A stretch of 43,631 nucleotides of DNA, taken from DASXVX01 sp036504075. GTDB lineage: Bacteria > Bacillota > Sulfobacillia > Symbiobacteriales > Symbiobacteriaceae. The notes under the pieces were generated by a model that saw only the letters and a program-made list of their open reading frames with translations, did no database searches and was not told the origin of the DNA. Each line of letters starts with the position of its first letter. Within the stretch, counting starts at the first letter, position 1. The translations under genes were made by a program, and so were the position numbers. Below are positions 27,567 through 35,792 of this stretch, one piece after another. The stretch covers positions 1-43,631 of the forward strand of contig DASXVX010000053.1 of the NCBI GenBank assembly GCA_036504075.1. Reading direction: 5' to 3'.

Positions 27567-28356
27567 GCTGGTTGGTGTCGATGTAGATGGAACTCTGGTT
27601 GGCCGTAACCTGGAGATTTCCCCCCGCACCCAGGCTGCCGTGAAGGCGGCCCGGGCCCGGGGGGTCCGTTTTGCCATTGTCACAGGGCGCATGTTCCAGT
27701 CGGCTGTGCCATACGCCCGGACGCTTGGGCTGGAGGACATGCCGCTGGTCGCTTACAACGGCGCCATGGTGACGGAATACCCGTCCGGCCGGGAGATTTT
27801 CCACAAGGGCGTGGAGCCGGAAATGGGCCGGAAAGTAGCCGCGTTCTGCGAGGAGCGGGGCTACTACGTGCAGGCCTACGTGGGCGACAAACTCTACGTG
27901 GAGCGCATGCACCCCCTCACCGAAGCCTACATTGCCACCGCCCGGGTGGAGGCTCACGCAGTCGGGCCACTCTCCCGGTGGTTGAACGCGCCGGCGACCA
28001 AAATGCTGATCATTCATGAGCCGGCGGTGATTCGCACCATCGAAGCGGAAGTGCGGGCGCGGTTCGGCAATGCCGTGGATGCGATGACCTCGGTGCCGGA
28101 GTTTCTGGAGGTAATCAGCCGGGGCGTCTCCAAGGGCGAAGGGCTGCAGCGGGTGGCCGAGGCCCTGGGGGTCCGGCAGGAAGAGGTCATGGCCATCGGG
28201 GATGGCATGAACGACCTCTCCATGATTTCCTGGGCCGGGACCAGCTTTGCCGTCGCCCATGCGCCGCAGGAACTGAAGCGGGCGGCCACCTACGTGACAG
28301 AAGCCGGACCGGAGAGCGCGGTGGCCGAGGCGCTGGCCCGGGTGGGGCTGGCCTGA
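27559..28356 (+). CDS. Cof-type HAD-IIB phosphatase
   Basis: A 265-residue protein with HAD motif I DVDGTL (Asp8, Asp10), motif II around IVTGR, the lysine of motif III in SRGVSKGEGL, and motif IV GDGMNDLSMI. The inserted cap (about residues 85-190) is of the IIB type seen in Cof/YidA phosphatases, which act on sugar phosphates, FMN or pyridoxal phosphate. The substrate is open. ATG 27559 follows GAGGAC and overlaps the holin-like gene by 8 bases, so it is probably the last gene of that operon by position, without clear functional link. Confidence 0.88.
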   Translation: MIKLVGVDVDGTLVGRNLEISPRTQAAVKAARARGVRFAIVTGRMFQSAVPYARTLGLEDMPLVAYNGAMVTEYPSGREIFHKGVEPEMGRKVAAFCEERGYYVQAYVGDKLYVERMHPLTEAYIATARVEAHAVGPLSRWLNAPATKMLIIHEPAVIRTIEAEVRARFGNAVDAMTSVPEFLEVISRGVSKGEGLQRVAEALGVRQEEVMAIGDGMNDLSMISWAGTSFAVAHAPQELKRAATYVTEAGPESAVAEALARVGLA

Positions 28357-28378
28357 GCCCTTTCTCAAGAAAATGCAA

Positions 28379-28413
28379 CGAGGACACTCGCAGGAGTGCC
28401 CCCGTTTTCGTTT
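28379..28413 (+). terminator. Terminator of the DUF2089-DUF4097-HAD operon
   Basis: CGAGGACACTC (28379-28389) pairs with GAGTGCCCCCG (28394-28404) with two mismatches. TTTTCGTTT follows. It lies 20 bases after the HAD stop. Confidence 0.6.
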
Positions 28414-28479
28414 ACCGGAGCAGCAGGCGCCATTACCCGCGTGAAACACGCGCCATACTACTTGGCTAATCGGTTGTAG

Positions 28480-28974
28480 CTAAATGGCTGTTGGTTCCCC
28501 AGTCTCGGAAACCAGATCGTCAACGATCCTCACGAATTTGACTATGCTCTTGTAGTAGCCCAACATACTTCCAAGGTTTAGCGACACTGATTCCCCATGA
28601 GCAATCCGATGTCGTTGTCCAACGACGCTGTTTATCGCAATCTGTATCTGGCCCTTGGTCTGCGCTTCCAACTTTGACCGCCAATCCGGATTGAAAGCAC
28701 CTAGTAGCTGAAATATCCGTTCCAGGTCGGGATTGCGGAAGAGCTTAAGGTGGTCTTCAACGTAGTTAGCTACGAACGGCCTCGCCCTTTTCCGGGCGTA
28801 TTCGTAGAAAATGGAGCGCAAGGATCTTTCGAGAAAACCTGAGGTCACAATACATATGTAGTACGTTAAATCCGCTTGAAATTCGGGGCTTGGAGAACCC
28901 TGGGCTGCGGACGATACACGTTGCACGAGGGCATCTACCCTTTGGTAGTCCTGCCAAACCGAAAACGTATTCAT
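28480..28974 (-). CDS. HEPN-domain protein (probable RNase partner of DUF262)
   Basis: A 164-residue, largely helical protein. The segment QRHRIAHGES near the C-terminal third contains the HEPN ribonuclease motif R-x4-H (Arg121, His126). The surrounding pattern (helical ECIxR-like start, IAHGES) is like the RiboL-PSP/MAE-type HEPN families. It may cleave RNA as a toxin or effector. Its ATG overlaps the stop of the DUF262 gene (ATGA), so the two are made together. Base composition is near 50% G+C, well below its neighbours, suggesting transfer. Confidence 0.72.
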   Translation of the reverse strand: MNTFSVWQDYQRVDALVQRVSSAAQGSPSPEFQADLTYYICIVTSGFLERSLRSIFYEYARKRARPFVANYVEDHLKLFRNPDLERIFQLLGAFNPDWRSKLEAQTKGQIQIAINSVVGQRHRIAHGESVSLNLGSMLGYYKSIVKFVRIVDDLVSETGEPTAI

Positions 28975-29966
28975 TGGACAGCACCGAACAGAAATTTGGC
29001 CAGGTTCAGTCTACGTACCAGGGCACTCTCGTCGGAGGTAGGCGCCTGCGCAAGTTGGTTAAACTCTGGGGTGTCGATAAGGGTCTGGTAAGCCACCTTG
29101 AAGTCGGTGTGACCACCAACAACAGGGCCGCTCCGCAGCCTGGCTCCGACACCAATCATTACCGCGTCGTAAATGGCGATGTTGAAGGACTTTTTGGGGC
29201 GAAACGCCTTGGACCCAATGTGTTGGTCGATCAGCTTTGTGGTCGATCTAAACAGTATTGAAAGTTCCTGGGACGAAATCACGCGGAGATCCTTGTTCAT
29301 TTCCAGGAATGTGTCAAGAAACCGAGTCATGGGCTTTCTGTAATGGTCGCCCTCGTATAGTAGCGCGAAAAACCGAAGTATCAATTCTTCGTACTCAGGG
29401 CCGTCAGAGTGGGATACCAGGGCCAGCCAGGCCTCGTCCTCACTGAGTTCACGAAGCAGTTGAACAAAGCCCCCCGGATGACGGGCGGCCCGGATGTCCT
29501 GGCGATGTAGCCTCAAGCCAGTAACGTTCAGTCGCTCATAGATGGTAAGGGCGAGGCCCCATTCGTCTGGATGCTCTTGTTTAACAACGATGGCATGGAA
29601 AACGGTATGTTCGAGCATCAAGCGTTGTTCGTGGCTGAGTGATGCGTAGGTCTTCCCCTCGTATTCGTCATCGACGCCATGAAGTGCGAACGCCAGGCCA
29701 TTGGCATGCTTGCCTGCGCGAAAGTATCTTAGTGCTCTCAGTCTTTGACTTCCATCAAGAACGTGCAAGACAGACTGAGTGTCCTCCATGAGGTAAATCT
29801 GGCTAACAGGGAACCCCGTCAATAATGAGACAATAAACCCTGAGGCCATGTCTGACGTCCATACATACCCCCGTTGAAAGGAAGGTATTACCAGGCCTCC
29901 GTCGTCCATCATGCCCATCAACTGGTGCACGGAAAGGTCGGCGGCGTAGAATGATGAATCAGTCAT
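28971..29966 (-). CDS. DUF262 (GmrSD/ParB-like nuclease fold) protein
   Basis: A 331-residue protein. The N-terminus carries both DUF262 signatures: IPSFQRGYVW (residues 27-36) and LDGSQRLRAL (70-79), the core of the ParB/sulfiredoxin-like NTP-using nuclease fold. The rest is helical with no DUF1524 HNH half, so it is the short form rather than a full GmrSD type IV restriction enzyme. It is coupled to the HEPN gene downstream. ATG 29966 is chosen because GGGGGGAG lies five bases upstream; a longer frame to 30032 lacks a ribosome site. The gene has the low G+C of the island. Confidence 0.82.
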   Translation of the reverse strand: MTDSSFYAADLSVHQLMGMMDDGGLVIPSFQRGYVWTSDMASGFIVSLLTGFPVSQIYLMEDTQSVLHVLDGSQRLRALRYFRAGKHANGLAFALHGVDDEYEGKTYASLSHEQRLMLEHTVFHAIVVKQEHPDEWGLALTIYERLNVTGLRLHRQDIRAARHPGGFVQLLRELSEDEAWLALVSHSDGPEYEELILRFFALLYEGDHYRKPMTRFLDTFLEMNKDLRVISSQELSILFRSTTKLIDQHIGSKAFRPKKSFNIAIYDAVMIGVGARLRSGPVVGGHTDFKVAYQTLIDTPEFNQLAQAPTSDESALVRRLNLAKFLFGAVQ

Positions 29967-30142
29967 TAGCGCTCCCCCCTCAGGAAAACAGCATTTCAGA
30001 GCAGTCACAAGCAGGATATAGTGGACCTTCAACAGCCTGCTTCCGATTTCCTTGTCCCTAGTGTATGCAACAGTTGTAAATGACTCCGGCTATTGGGACC
30101 GCTATGCTTAATATTCAATCGGTGGTCGAACCAGGGACGATA

Positions 30143-30171
30143 AACAGGCCCCTTCCCAGCCGGGAGGGGCC
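30143..30171 (-). terminator. Terminator of the leucine operon
   Basis: GGCCCCTTCCC (30147-30157) pairs with GGGAGGGGCC (30162-30171) with one bulged T. On the minus strand, TGTTTA follows. It lies 16 bases after the leuB stop. The rest of the 221-base gap to the DUF262 gene holds nothing else recognisable. Confidence 0.6.
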
Positions 30172-30187
30172 AAATTTCATATGCACG

Positions 30188-31258
30188 CTAAATGGCTGCC
30201 GCCACCAGGTCGCCCATGGCGGCGGTCCCGACCGTGGTGCAGCCCGGCTCGGCCAGGTCCCCCGTCCGGTACCCGGCGTTCAGCACGCTCTCCACCGCCG
30301 CCTCGACACTCGCTGCCGCCTCTTCCTGTCCGAAGGAGGTGCGGAGCATCATGGCCACGCAGAGAATCGTCGCCAGCGGGTTCGCCTTGCCCTGGCCGGC
30401 GATGTCCGGCGCCGAGCCGTGAATCGGCTCATACAGGGCCAGCCCGCCGATGCCGATGGAAGCCGAGGGCAGCATGCCGATGGAGCCGGGCACCATGGCC
30501 GCCTCGTCTGTGATGATGTCGCCGAAAGTATTCTCGGTGACGACCACATCGAAGTAGCGCGGGCCGCGGATCAACTGCATGGCGGCGTTGTCCACGTACA
30601 GATGCGAGAGTTCCACGTCCGGGTACTCCGCCCCCAGCCGGGTGGCGATTTCCCGCCAGCGCCGGCCGGTCGCCAGCACGTTGGCCTTGTCCACCGAGCA
30701 GAGCTTCTTGCTCCGCTTGCGGGCCAACTCAAAGCCCAGCCGCACGACCTGCTCGATCTCGGCGTCGGTGTAGGCCAGGGTGTCGACCGTACGCTCCACT
30801 CCGTTGTACACTTGCTGCCCCTTGGGCTGCCCGAAGTAGAGGCCGCCGATCAGCTCCCGGACGATCAGCATATCTACGCCATCCCCGAGGATTTCGGCCT
30901 TCAGAGGCGAGCGATGGAGCAGCGCCTTGTGCGTCTTGCAAGGCCGCAGGTTGGCGTACAGGTTGAACTGCTTGCGCAGCCCGAGAATGGCGGCCTCCGG
31001 CCGTAGTTCCAGCGGCAGCCTGTCCCACTGGTCGCCACCCACGGCGCCGAACAGGATTGCATCCGACGAGCGGGCTAGATCCACGGTCTCCGGCGGCAGC
31101 GGATGCCCAGTCCGGTCGTAAGCCGTCCCGCCCACCAGCCCGTCTTTCAGCTCGAACGCCAGGCCGTGACGACGCTCGACGGCCCGCAAGACCTTGACGG
31201 CCTCAGCGACGACCTCCGGCCCAATCCCATCGCCAGGCAAAACGGCAATGCGGTACAT
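30188..31258 (-). CDS. leuB: 3-isopropylmalate dehydrogenase
   Basis: LeuB oxidises and decarboxylates 3-isopropylmalate to 2-oxoisocaproate with NAD+, the third step of leucine synthesis. The 356-residue protein starts MYRIAVLPGDGIGPEV and has the substrate and metal site region (VTENTFGDIITDEAAMVPGS) and the NAD-binding loop YEPIHGSAPDIAGQGKANP. ATG 31258 follows GAGGGGG. An open frame extends about 280 bases upstream, but it runs through a palindromic element and carries no conserved residues. It is the last gene of the operon and is separated from leuD by 291 bases. Confidence 0.96.
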   Translation of the reverse strand: MYRIAVLPGDGIGPEVVAEAVKVLRAVERRHGLAFELKDGLVGGTAYDRTGHPLPPETVDLARSSDAILFGAVGGDQWDRLPLELRPEAAILGLRKQFNLYANLRPCKTHKALLHRSPLKAEILGDGVDMLIVRELIGGLYFGQPKGQQVYNGVERTVDTLAYTDAEIEQVVRLGFELARKRSKKLCSVDKANVLATGRRWREIATRLGAEYPDVELSHLYVDNAAMQLIRGPRYFDVVVTENTFGDIITDEAAMVPGSIGMLPSASIGIGGLALYEPIHGSAPDIAGQGKANPLATILCVAMMLRTSFGQEEAAASVEAAVESVLNAGYRTGDLAEPGCTTVGTAAMGDLVAAAI

Positions 31259-31319
31259 GCAAAGTTTCCCCCTCAAAAAAAGAAGTAGCCTGACGCTGCG
31301 TCCAAAGGAAAGCATCTGC

Positions 31320-31548
31320 CAGGTAGTAGGAAGCAAAGCCGGGAAGGGGGGGTGCCCCCGAACGACTAGGAGACGCAGGTTAGGGGCAGTTGGCCCACGT
31401 GCAGGCAGCCAATTTGCGCGGTGCGTAGCACCAAGCGCATACCCCAACAGCGGTTCCGAAATTGGCGCACCCACCAGAGGCCTACTGCCCCTTAACGAAG
31501 TCTCCGGGAGGAGGAGGCGCTCCCCTTTCCGGCGGTCCATCCTACCAG
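31320..31548. repeat. Long imperfect palindrome between leuD and leuB
   Basis: Nearly the whole gap folds back on itself. Clear arm pairs are: CCGG-AAGGGG near 31350 with CCCCTTTCCGG near 31522; GGAGAC 31369-31374 with GTCTCC 31500-31505; the 17-base block 31379-31395 with 31479-31496 (one bulge, one mismatch); and GCCAATTT 31408-31415 with AAATTGGC 31459-31466. The outer arms (GGTA...GGA) extend it to about 31320 and 31548. It is either a MITE-like element or a structured RNA inside the leu transcript. Confidence 0.75.
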
Positions 31549-31549
31549 A

Positions 31550-32152
31550 CTAAGCCCCCCGATAGGCCGGGCGAGTACCCTCGTAGGCAGCAATCACCGA
31601 AGCCCGCTGCAAAGTCAGCCCAATATCATCCAACCCGTTCACCAGGCAGTGCTTCCGAAACGCGTCCACCTCGAACGCCACGCTGAACCCGTCGCCGTCC
31701 GATATGGTCTGGGCCGCCACGTCCACCGTGAGCTTATACCCCGGCGTGGACTCCGCCCGCCGCATGACCTTCGCCACCTGCTCCGCCGGCAGCACCACCG
31801 GCAGCATGAAGTTCTTGAAGCAGTTGTTATAGAAGATGTCGGCAAACGACGGCGCAATCAGCACCTTGAAGCCGAGTTCGGCCAGGCCCCACGGCGCATG
31901 CTCCCGGCTCGACCCGCAGCCGAAGTTCTGGCCCGTCACCAGGACGGTCGCGCCCTGGTACTGCGGGCGGTTCAGTTCGAACTCCGGGTTCGGCGCCCCG
32001 TCCGGCAGGTAGCGCCAGTCGAAGAAGGCGAACGGGCCGTAACCGGTGCGCTCGATGCGCTTGAGGAACTGCTTCGGCATGATCTGGTCGGTGTCCACGT
32101 TCTCACGGTTCATGGGGGCGACCAGGCCCGTGTGCTGCGAAAATCCCTGCAT
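31550..32152 (-). CDS. leuD: 3-isopropylmalate dehydratase, small subunit
   Basis: LeuD forms with LeuC the isopropylmalate isomerase, which converts 2- to 3-isopropylmalate. The 200-residue length is normal for bacterial LeuD. Typical segments are NVDTDQIMPKQFL near the start and the substrate loop NFGCGSSREHAPWGL. The ATG lies 15 bases after the leuC stop, with GGGGGAA upstream. The protein reads intact to its stop, just outside the palindromic element. Confidence 0.95.
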   Translation of the reverse strand: MQGFSQHTGLVAPMNRENVDTDQIMPKQFLKRIERTGYGPFAFFDWRYLPDGAPNPEFELNRPQYQGATVLVTGQNFGCGSSREHAPWGLAELGFKVLIAPSFADIFYNNCFKNFMLPVVLPAEQVAKVMRRAESTPGYKLTVDVAAQTISDGDGFSVAFEVDAFRKHCLVNGLDDIGLTLQRASVIAAYEGTRPAYRGA

Positions 32153-32167
32153 GTCCTGTCTTCCCCC

Positions 32168-33574
32168 TTACTTCCAGTTCCGCACGTCGACGAAGTGGCC
32201 GGCCACCGCTGCCGCCGCCGCCATCGCCGGGCTGACGAGATGCGTCCGGCCACCCTTGCCCTGCCGGCCCTCAAAGTTCCGGTTCGATGTGGAAGCACAG
32301 CGCTCGCCCGGCTTCAGAATGTCCGGGTTCATGCCCAGGCACATGGAGCAGCCCGGCTCCCGCCAGTCGAAGCCGGCCGCCTTGAAAATCTGGTCGAGTC
32401 CTTCGGCCTCGGCCTGGATTTTCACCTGGTACGAGCCGGGCACGACCATGGCGTACACGGTCGGCGCCACCTGCTTGCCCTGGATCACGGCGGCGGCGGC
32501 CCGCAGGTCCTCGATGCGCCCGTTCGTGCAGGAGCCGATGAAGACCCGGTCGATGTTCACTCCGGTGATCGGCGTGTTCGCCTTCAGCCCCATGTATTCC
32601 AGGGCCCGCTCGACACCCGCCCGGGCCGTCACGTCGGCCATCGTCGCCGGATCGGGCACCCGGTCGGTGACCGGCGCCACCATGCCGGGGTTGGTGCCCC
32701 AGGTGACCTGCGGGACGATATCGGCCGCCGCGAAGATTTCGACCCGGTCGTACGTGGCGCCGGGATCGGTGGCCAACTGCTTCCAGTCTGCCACGGCCTG
32801 CTCCCAGAGATCGCCCTTGGGCGCAAACTCCCGGCCTTTCAGGTAGGCGAAGGTCGTCTCGTCCGGGGCGATCAGGCCCGCCCGGGCGCCGGCCTCGATC
32901 GACATGTTGCTGACCGTCATGCGGCCTTCCATGGAGAGGCTGCGAATCGCCTCGCCGGTGTACTCGATGCAGTAGCCGGTGGCGCCCGCCGTCCCGATGC
33001 GCCCAATGACCGCCAGAATGATGTCTTTGGCCGTCACGCCCGCCGGCAGCGTGCCGTTCACCCGGACCTCCATGGTCTTCGGCTTGTGCTGGAGCAGGGT
33101 CTGCGTCGCCAGCACGTGCTCCACTTCCGACGTGCCGATGCCGAAGGCGAGCGAGCCGAACGCCCCGTGGGTGGCGGTGTGGGAGTCGCCGCAGACGATG
33201 GTCATGCCCGGCTGCGTGTAGCCCAGCTGCGGCCCGATAATGTGGACGACGCCGTGGTTGGGGCTGTCCAGGCCGTACAGCGTGACCCCGAACTCGGCAC
33301 AGTTGTGGTCCAGCGTTTCGATCTGGGTCCGGGCGATCTCATCGGTGATCGGCAGGTCCCGGCTCCAGGTCGGCACGTTGTGGTCGGGAACGGCGATGGT
33401 CAGGTCCGTCCGCCGGACCTTGCGGCCCGCCAGCCGCAGGCCGTCGAAGGCCTGGGGCGACGTGACCTCGTGGACGAGGTGCAGATCGATATAAATCACG
33501 GCCGGCTGGCCCGGCTCCTGGAGGACAACGTGGCTGTCCCAGACCTTTTCGAACATCGTACGCGGTGTCATCAC
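32168..33574 (-). CDS. leuC: 3-isopropylmalate dehydratase, large subunit
   Basis: LeuC carries the [4Fe-4S] cluster of isopropylmalate isomerase. The 468-residue protein has cluster ligands in FIGSCTNGRIED and CSMCLGMNPD, the substrate-site segment VCGDSHTATHGAFG, and SNRNFEGRQGKGG. Length and motifs fit the leuC1 (heterodimeric bacterial) type. GTG 33574 overlaps the leuA stop by one base (TAGTG), with GGGAGGG seven bases upstream; ATG 33571 is the alternative. It is the second gene of the operon. Confidence 0.96.
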   Translation of the reverse strand: MMTPRTMFEKVWDSHVVLQEPGQPAVIYIDLHLVHEVTSPQAFDGLRLAGRKVRRTDLTIAVPDHNVPTWSRDLPITDEIARTQIETLDHNCAEFGVTLYGLDSPNHGVVHIIGPQLGYTQPGMTIVCGDSHTATHGAFGSLAFGIGTSEVEHVLATQTLLQHKPKTMEVRVNGTLPAGVTAKDIILAVIGRIGTAGATGYCIEYTGEAIRSLSMEGRMTVSNMSIEAGARAGLIAPDETTFAYLKGREFAPKGDLWEQAVADWKQLATDPGATYDRVEIFAAADIVPQVTWGTNPGMVAPVTDRVPDPATMADVTARAGVERALEYMGLKANTPITGVNIDRVFIGSCTNGRIEDLRAAAAVIQGKQVAPTVYAMVVPGSYQVKIQAEAEGLDQIFKAAGFDWREPGCSMCLGMNPDILKPGERCASTSNRNFEGRQGKGGRTHLVSPAMAAAAAVAGHFVDVRNWK

Positions 33575-35136
33575 TACAGTGCCCTCCCCAGCGCTTCTTC
33601 ATCGACGATGGCGGCCCCACGGCCCGCCATGAGCTTGTTGACTGCGGCCACGTAGGCCCGGATCGACGCTTCCAGCACGTCGGTGCTGGTGCCCCGGCCG
33701 GTGGCCTGGAAGCCGTTGGCGGACTTCACCCGGACCACGACCTCGCCCAGGGCGTCCTGGCCGCCGGTCACGGCCTTGAGCTGATAATGCATCAGCGTGC
33801 CCTGGAAGCCGGCCGCCCGGTCCACGGCCTGGAAGAGCGCTTCCACGGGGCCGTCGCCGGTGGCGCTTTCCTGCTTGAGCGCATCCTCGCCCCGGTGCCG
33901 CACCTGCACGGCGGCCGAGGGAATGGTGCCCGACCCGGAGACCACCTGGAAGGAGACCAACTCGATCGGATCAGCCTCGGCGTGCTGCGACTGCTCACTG
34001 GCGATCGCTTCGAGGTCCTGATCGGCGATGTACTTCTTCTTGTCGGCCAGTTCCTTGAAGCGGGCGAAGGCCCGGTCCAGTTCGGCGTCCGACATCACGT
34101 AGCCGAGCTTTTGGAGCTGCGTCCGGAAAGCGTTGCGGCCGGAATGCTTGCCCAGCACCAGGGAGGATTCAGGCACGCCGACCGTTTCCGGCTGCATGAT
34201 CTCGTAGGTGGTCTTGTCTTTGAGCATGCCGTCCTGGTGGATGCCGGACTCGTGGGAGAAGGCGTTGGCGCCGACGATGGCCTTGTTGGGCTGGACTGCA
34301 ACGCCGGTAATGGTCTGAAGCAGCTTGGAGGAACGGTAAAGCTCACGGGAATTGATCCCGGTATGGTAGCCGTAGTGGTCGGCACGGGTATTGAGCGCCA
34401 TGACCACCTCTTCGATGGCCACGTTGCCGGCCCGCTCGCCGATGCCGTTGATGGTGCCCTCGACCTGCGTGACGCCGGCCTCGATCGCCGCCAGGGTGTT
34501 GGCAGTGGCCATGCCCAGGTCGTCGTGGTTGTGGCAGGAGAACTGGATGGGATGAGGGGACTGCACGTGTTCACGGAGATAGGTGAACAGGTCGTACATC
34601 TCCTTGGGCGTGGTGTAGCCCACGGTGTCCGGCACGTTCAGCACGGTCGCACCCGCCTCGGCCGCGACGCTGAAGATCTGCGCCAGGTAGGCCCAGTCGG
34701 AGCGGGTGGCGTCCTCGGCGGAGAATTCGACCTCCACGCCGAAGGATTTGGCGAAGGCCACCATCTCCCGGGTGATCTGGATCACCTCTTCGGGCTTCTT
34801 GCGGAGCTTTTTCTCCATATGCACCGGCGAGGTGGAGATGAAGGTGTGAATCCGGGGCCGCTGGGCATCGCGAACGGCGTTCCCCGCGGCCTCGATGTCG
34901 TTCTTATTGCAGCGGGCGAGGCCGGCGATAATGGGGCCGCGCACTTCACGGGCGATCTGCTGCACGGAGGCGAAGTCGCCGGGCGAGGAGGCGGGGAAGC
35001 CGGCTTCAATCACGTCCACGCCCAGGCGGGCAAGCTGAAGCCCCACCTGAAGCTTCTCATCCGAAGTCATGCTGAAACCCGGGGCCTGTTCACCATCGCG
35101 CAGGGTCGTGTCGAAAATGTAAATGCGCTTGGACAT
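33574..35136 (-). CDS. leuA: 2-isopropylmalate synthase
   Basis: LeuA joins acetyl-CoA and 2-oxoisovalerate in the first committed step of leucine synthesis. The 520-residue protein has the HMGL-type barrel with FDTTLRDGEQAPG (about 8-20), the metal-site HNHDDLGMATANTLAAI, and GINGIGERAGN-like NGIGERAGN. It ends in the LeuA allosteric domain (about 395-520), which is the usual site of leucine feedback. AGGAGGAGG lies upstream of the ATG. Transcription into the gene is controlled by a leucine T-box directly before it. Confidence 0.97.
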   Translation of the reverse strand: MSKRIYIFDTTLRDGEQAPGFSMTSDEKLQVGLQLARLGVDVIEAGFPASSPGDFASVQQIAREVRGPIIAGLARCNKNDIEAAGNAVRDAQRPRIHTFISTSPVHMEKKLRKKPEEVIQITREMVAFAKSFGVEVEFSAEDATRSDWAYLAQIFSVAAEAGATVLNVPDTVGYTTPKEMYDLFTYLREHVQSPHPIQFSCHNHDDLGMATANTLAAIEAGVTQVEGTINGIGERAGNVAIEEVVMALNTRADHYGYHTGINSRELYRSSKLLQTITGVAVQPNKAIVGANAFSHESGIHQDGMLKDKTTYEIMQPETVGVPESSLVLGKHSGRNAFRTQLQKLGYVMSDAELDRAFARFKELADKKKYIADQDLEAIASEQSQHAEADPIELVSFQVVSGSGTIPSAAVQVRHRGEDALKQESATGDGPVEALFQAVDRAAGFQGTLMHYQLKAVTGGQDALGEVVVRVKSANGFQATGRGTSTDVLEASIRAYVAAVNKLMAGRGAAIVDEEALGRAL

Positions 35137-35178
35137 GCGGGCAACCTCCTCCTGAGAAAAGTCGAAAGTCGTTTCGAT

Positions 35179-35485
35179 AAAAAATCGCCCCTACCGCACA
35201 GCCACGCAGGCCTTGTGCGATAGGGGCGAGCTTTTCACTCGCGGTACCACCCTACTTTGCCGGGGAATCCCGGCCTTTGCGGACGCCCGTAAACGGCGCC
35301 CTGGAGGATAACGGCCTCTCCGGCTCTCCCTGAGTCCCGCCGGTCGGCGGGGGTTCAGGAGCGCGGCTCCGGGGTGAGTTTCGGCGTTTGCCGGCGGCAC
35401 CGGGTTTCACCAACCCCCGGCTCTCTACAGCCCGCCCCGGCAGATCCCTACTGGCCCCATCTTCGCCTGTCGTTCCAAAAAGGTA
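35179..35485 (-). promoter_or_regulatory. Leucine T-box leader of leuACDB
   Basis: On the minus strand, the T-box sequence AGGGTGGTACCGCG is at 35253-35240. The terminator stem is 35228-35214 with 35200-35186 (15 bp, one mismatch), followed by U6 at 35184-35179. The conserved Stem I element GAGAGCCGGGGGTTGGTG is at 35425-35408. The specifier reads CUC (35378-35376) in the context GAAACTCACCCC, a leucine codon followed by a purine. Uncharged tRNA-Leu(GAG) should stabilise the antiterminator and let leuA be transcribed. Confidence 0.92.
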
Positions 35486-35690
35486 AACAAAAATCCAGCC
35501 GACAGTGCCCCCGACCTGGTGTCGGTGGGACTTTCCGCTGGGGTGTTTTATACCCACGGTGTGCGGCAGCGGTTTGACGTCTCGCTGCTGCTTGCGCCGC
35601 TCGGTCGCTGTCCGGTGGTTAAAGACCACCGCGGAACCCTGAGGCGCATTCCCTGTCTCCGCCCGAAGGCGGAACATAATATTGTTGTGA

Positions 35691-35719
35691 ATACTACCAG
35701 CCAGCAAACGGCCTGTCAA
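35691..35719 (-). promoter_or_regulatory. Promoter of the leucine operon
   Basis: On the minus strand, TTGACA (35719-35714, perfect) and TAGTAT (35696-35691) are 17 bases apart. Transcription would start near 35684, giving a leader of about 550 bases before leuA. That is some 200 bases more than the T-box needs. Confidence 0.7.
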
Positions 35720-35744
35720 TAGGCGATTTCAAAGCGGGTGTGCG

Positions 35745-35780
35745 AAAAACGGCGGGGGCGCCGCGGTGTGCGGGCGCCCC
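35745..35780 (-). terminator. Terminator of the PYG-repeat protein gene
   Basis: GGGGCGCC (35755-35762) and GGCGCCCC (35773-35780) form a perfect stem. On the minus strand, CGCCGTTTTTC follows. It stops the upstream gene just before the leu promoter. Confidence 0.75.
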
Positions 35781-35792
35781 GGGCAATTTTCT

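Noticed and set aside
28890..29261. 123-codon plus-strand frame across the HEPN-DUF262 junction
   Set aside because: It is antisense to the coupled DUF262-HEPN genes, which have family motifs.
31259..31540. N-terminal extension of leuB through the leuD-leuB gap
   Set aside because: LeuB proteins start at the MYRIAVLPGDGIGPE segment, and the extension reads through a palindromic element.
31649..33655. 668-codon open frame on the plus strand opposite leuD and leuC
   Set aside because: Shadow of two certain leucine genes; Arg/His/Gly-rich translation without domains.
35252..35719. 155-codon open frame on the minus strand before leuA
   Set aside because: It overlaps the T-box leader, has no ribosome site and no domain. 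It is explained by RNA structure.
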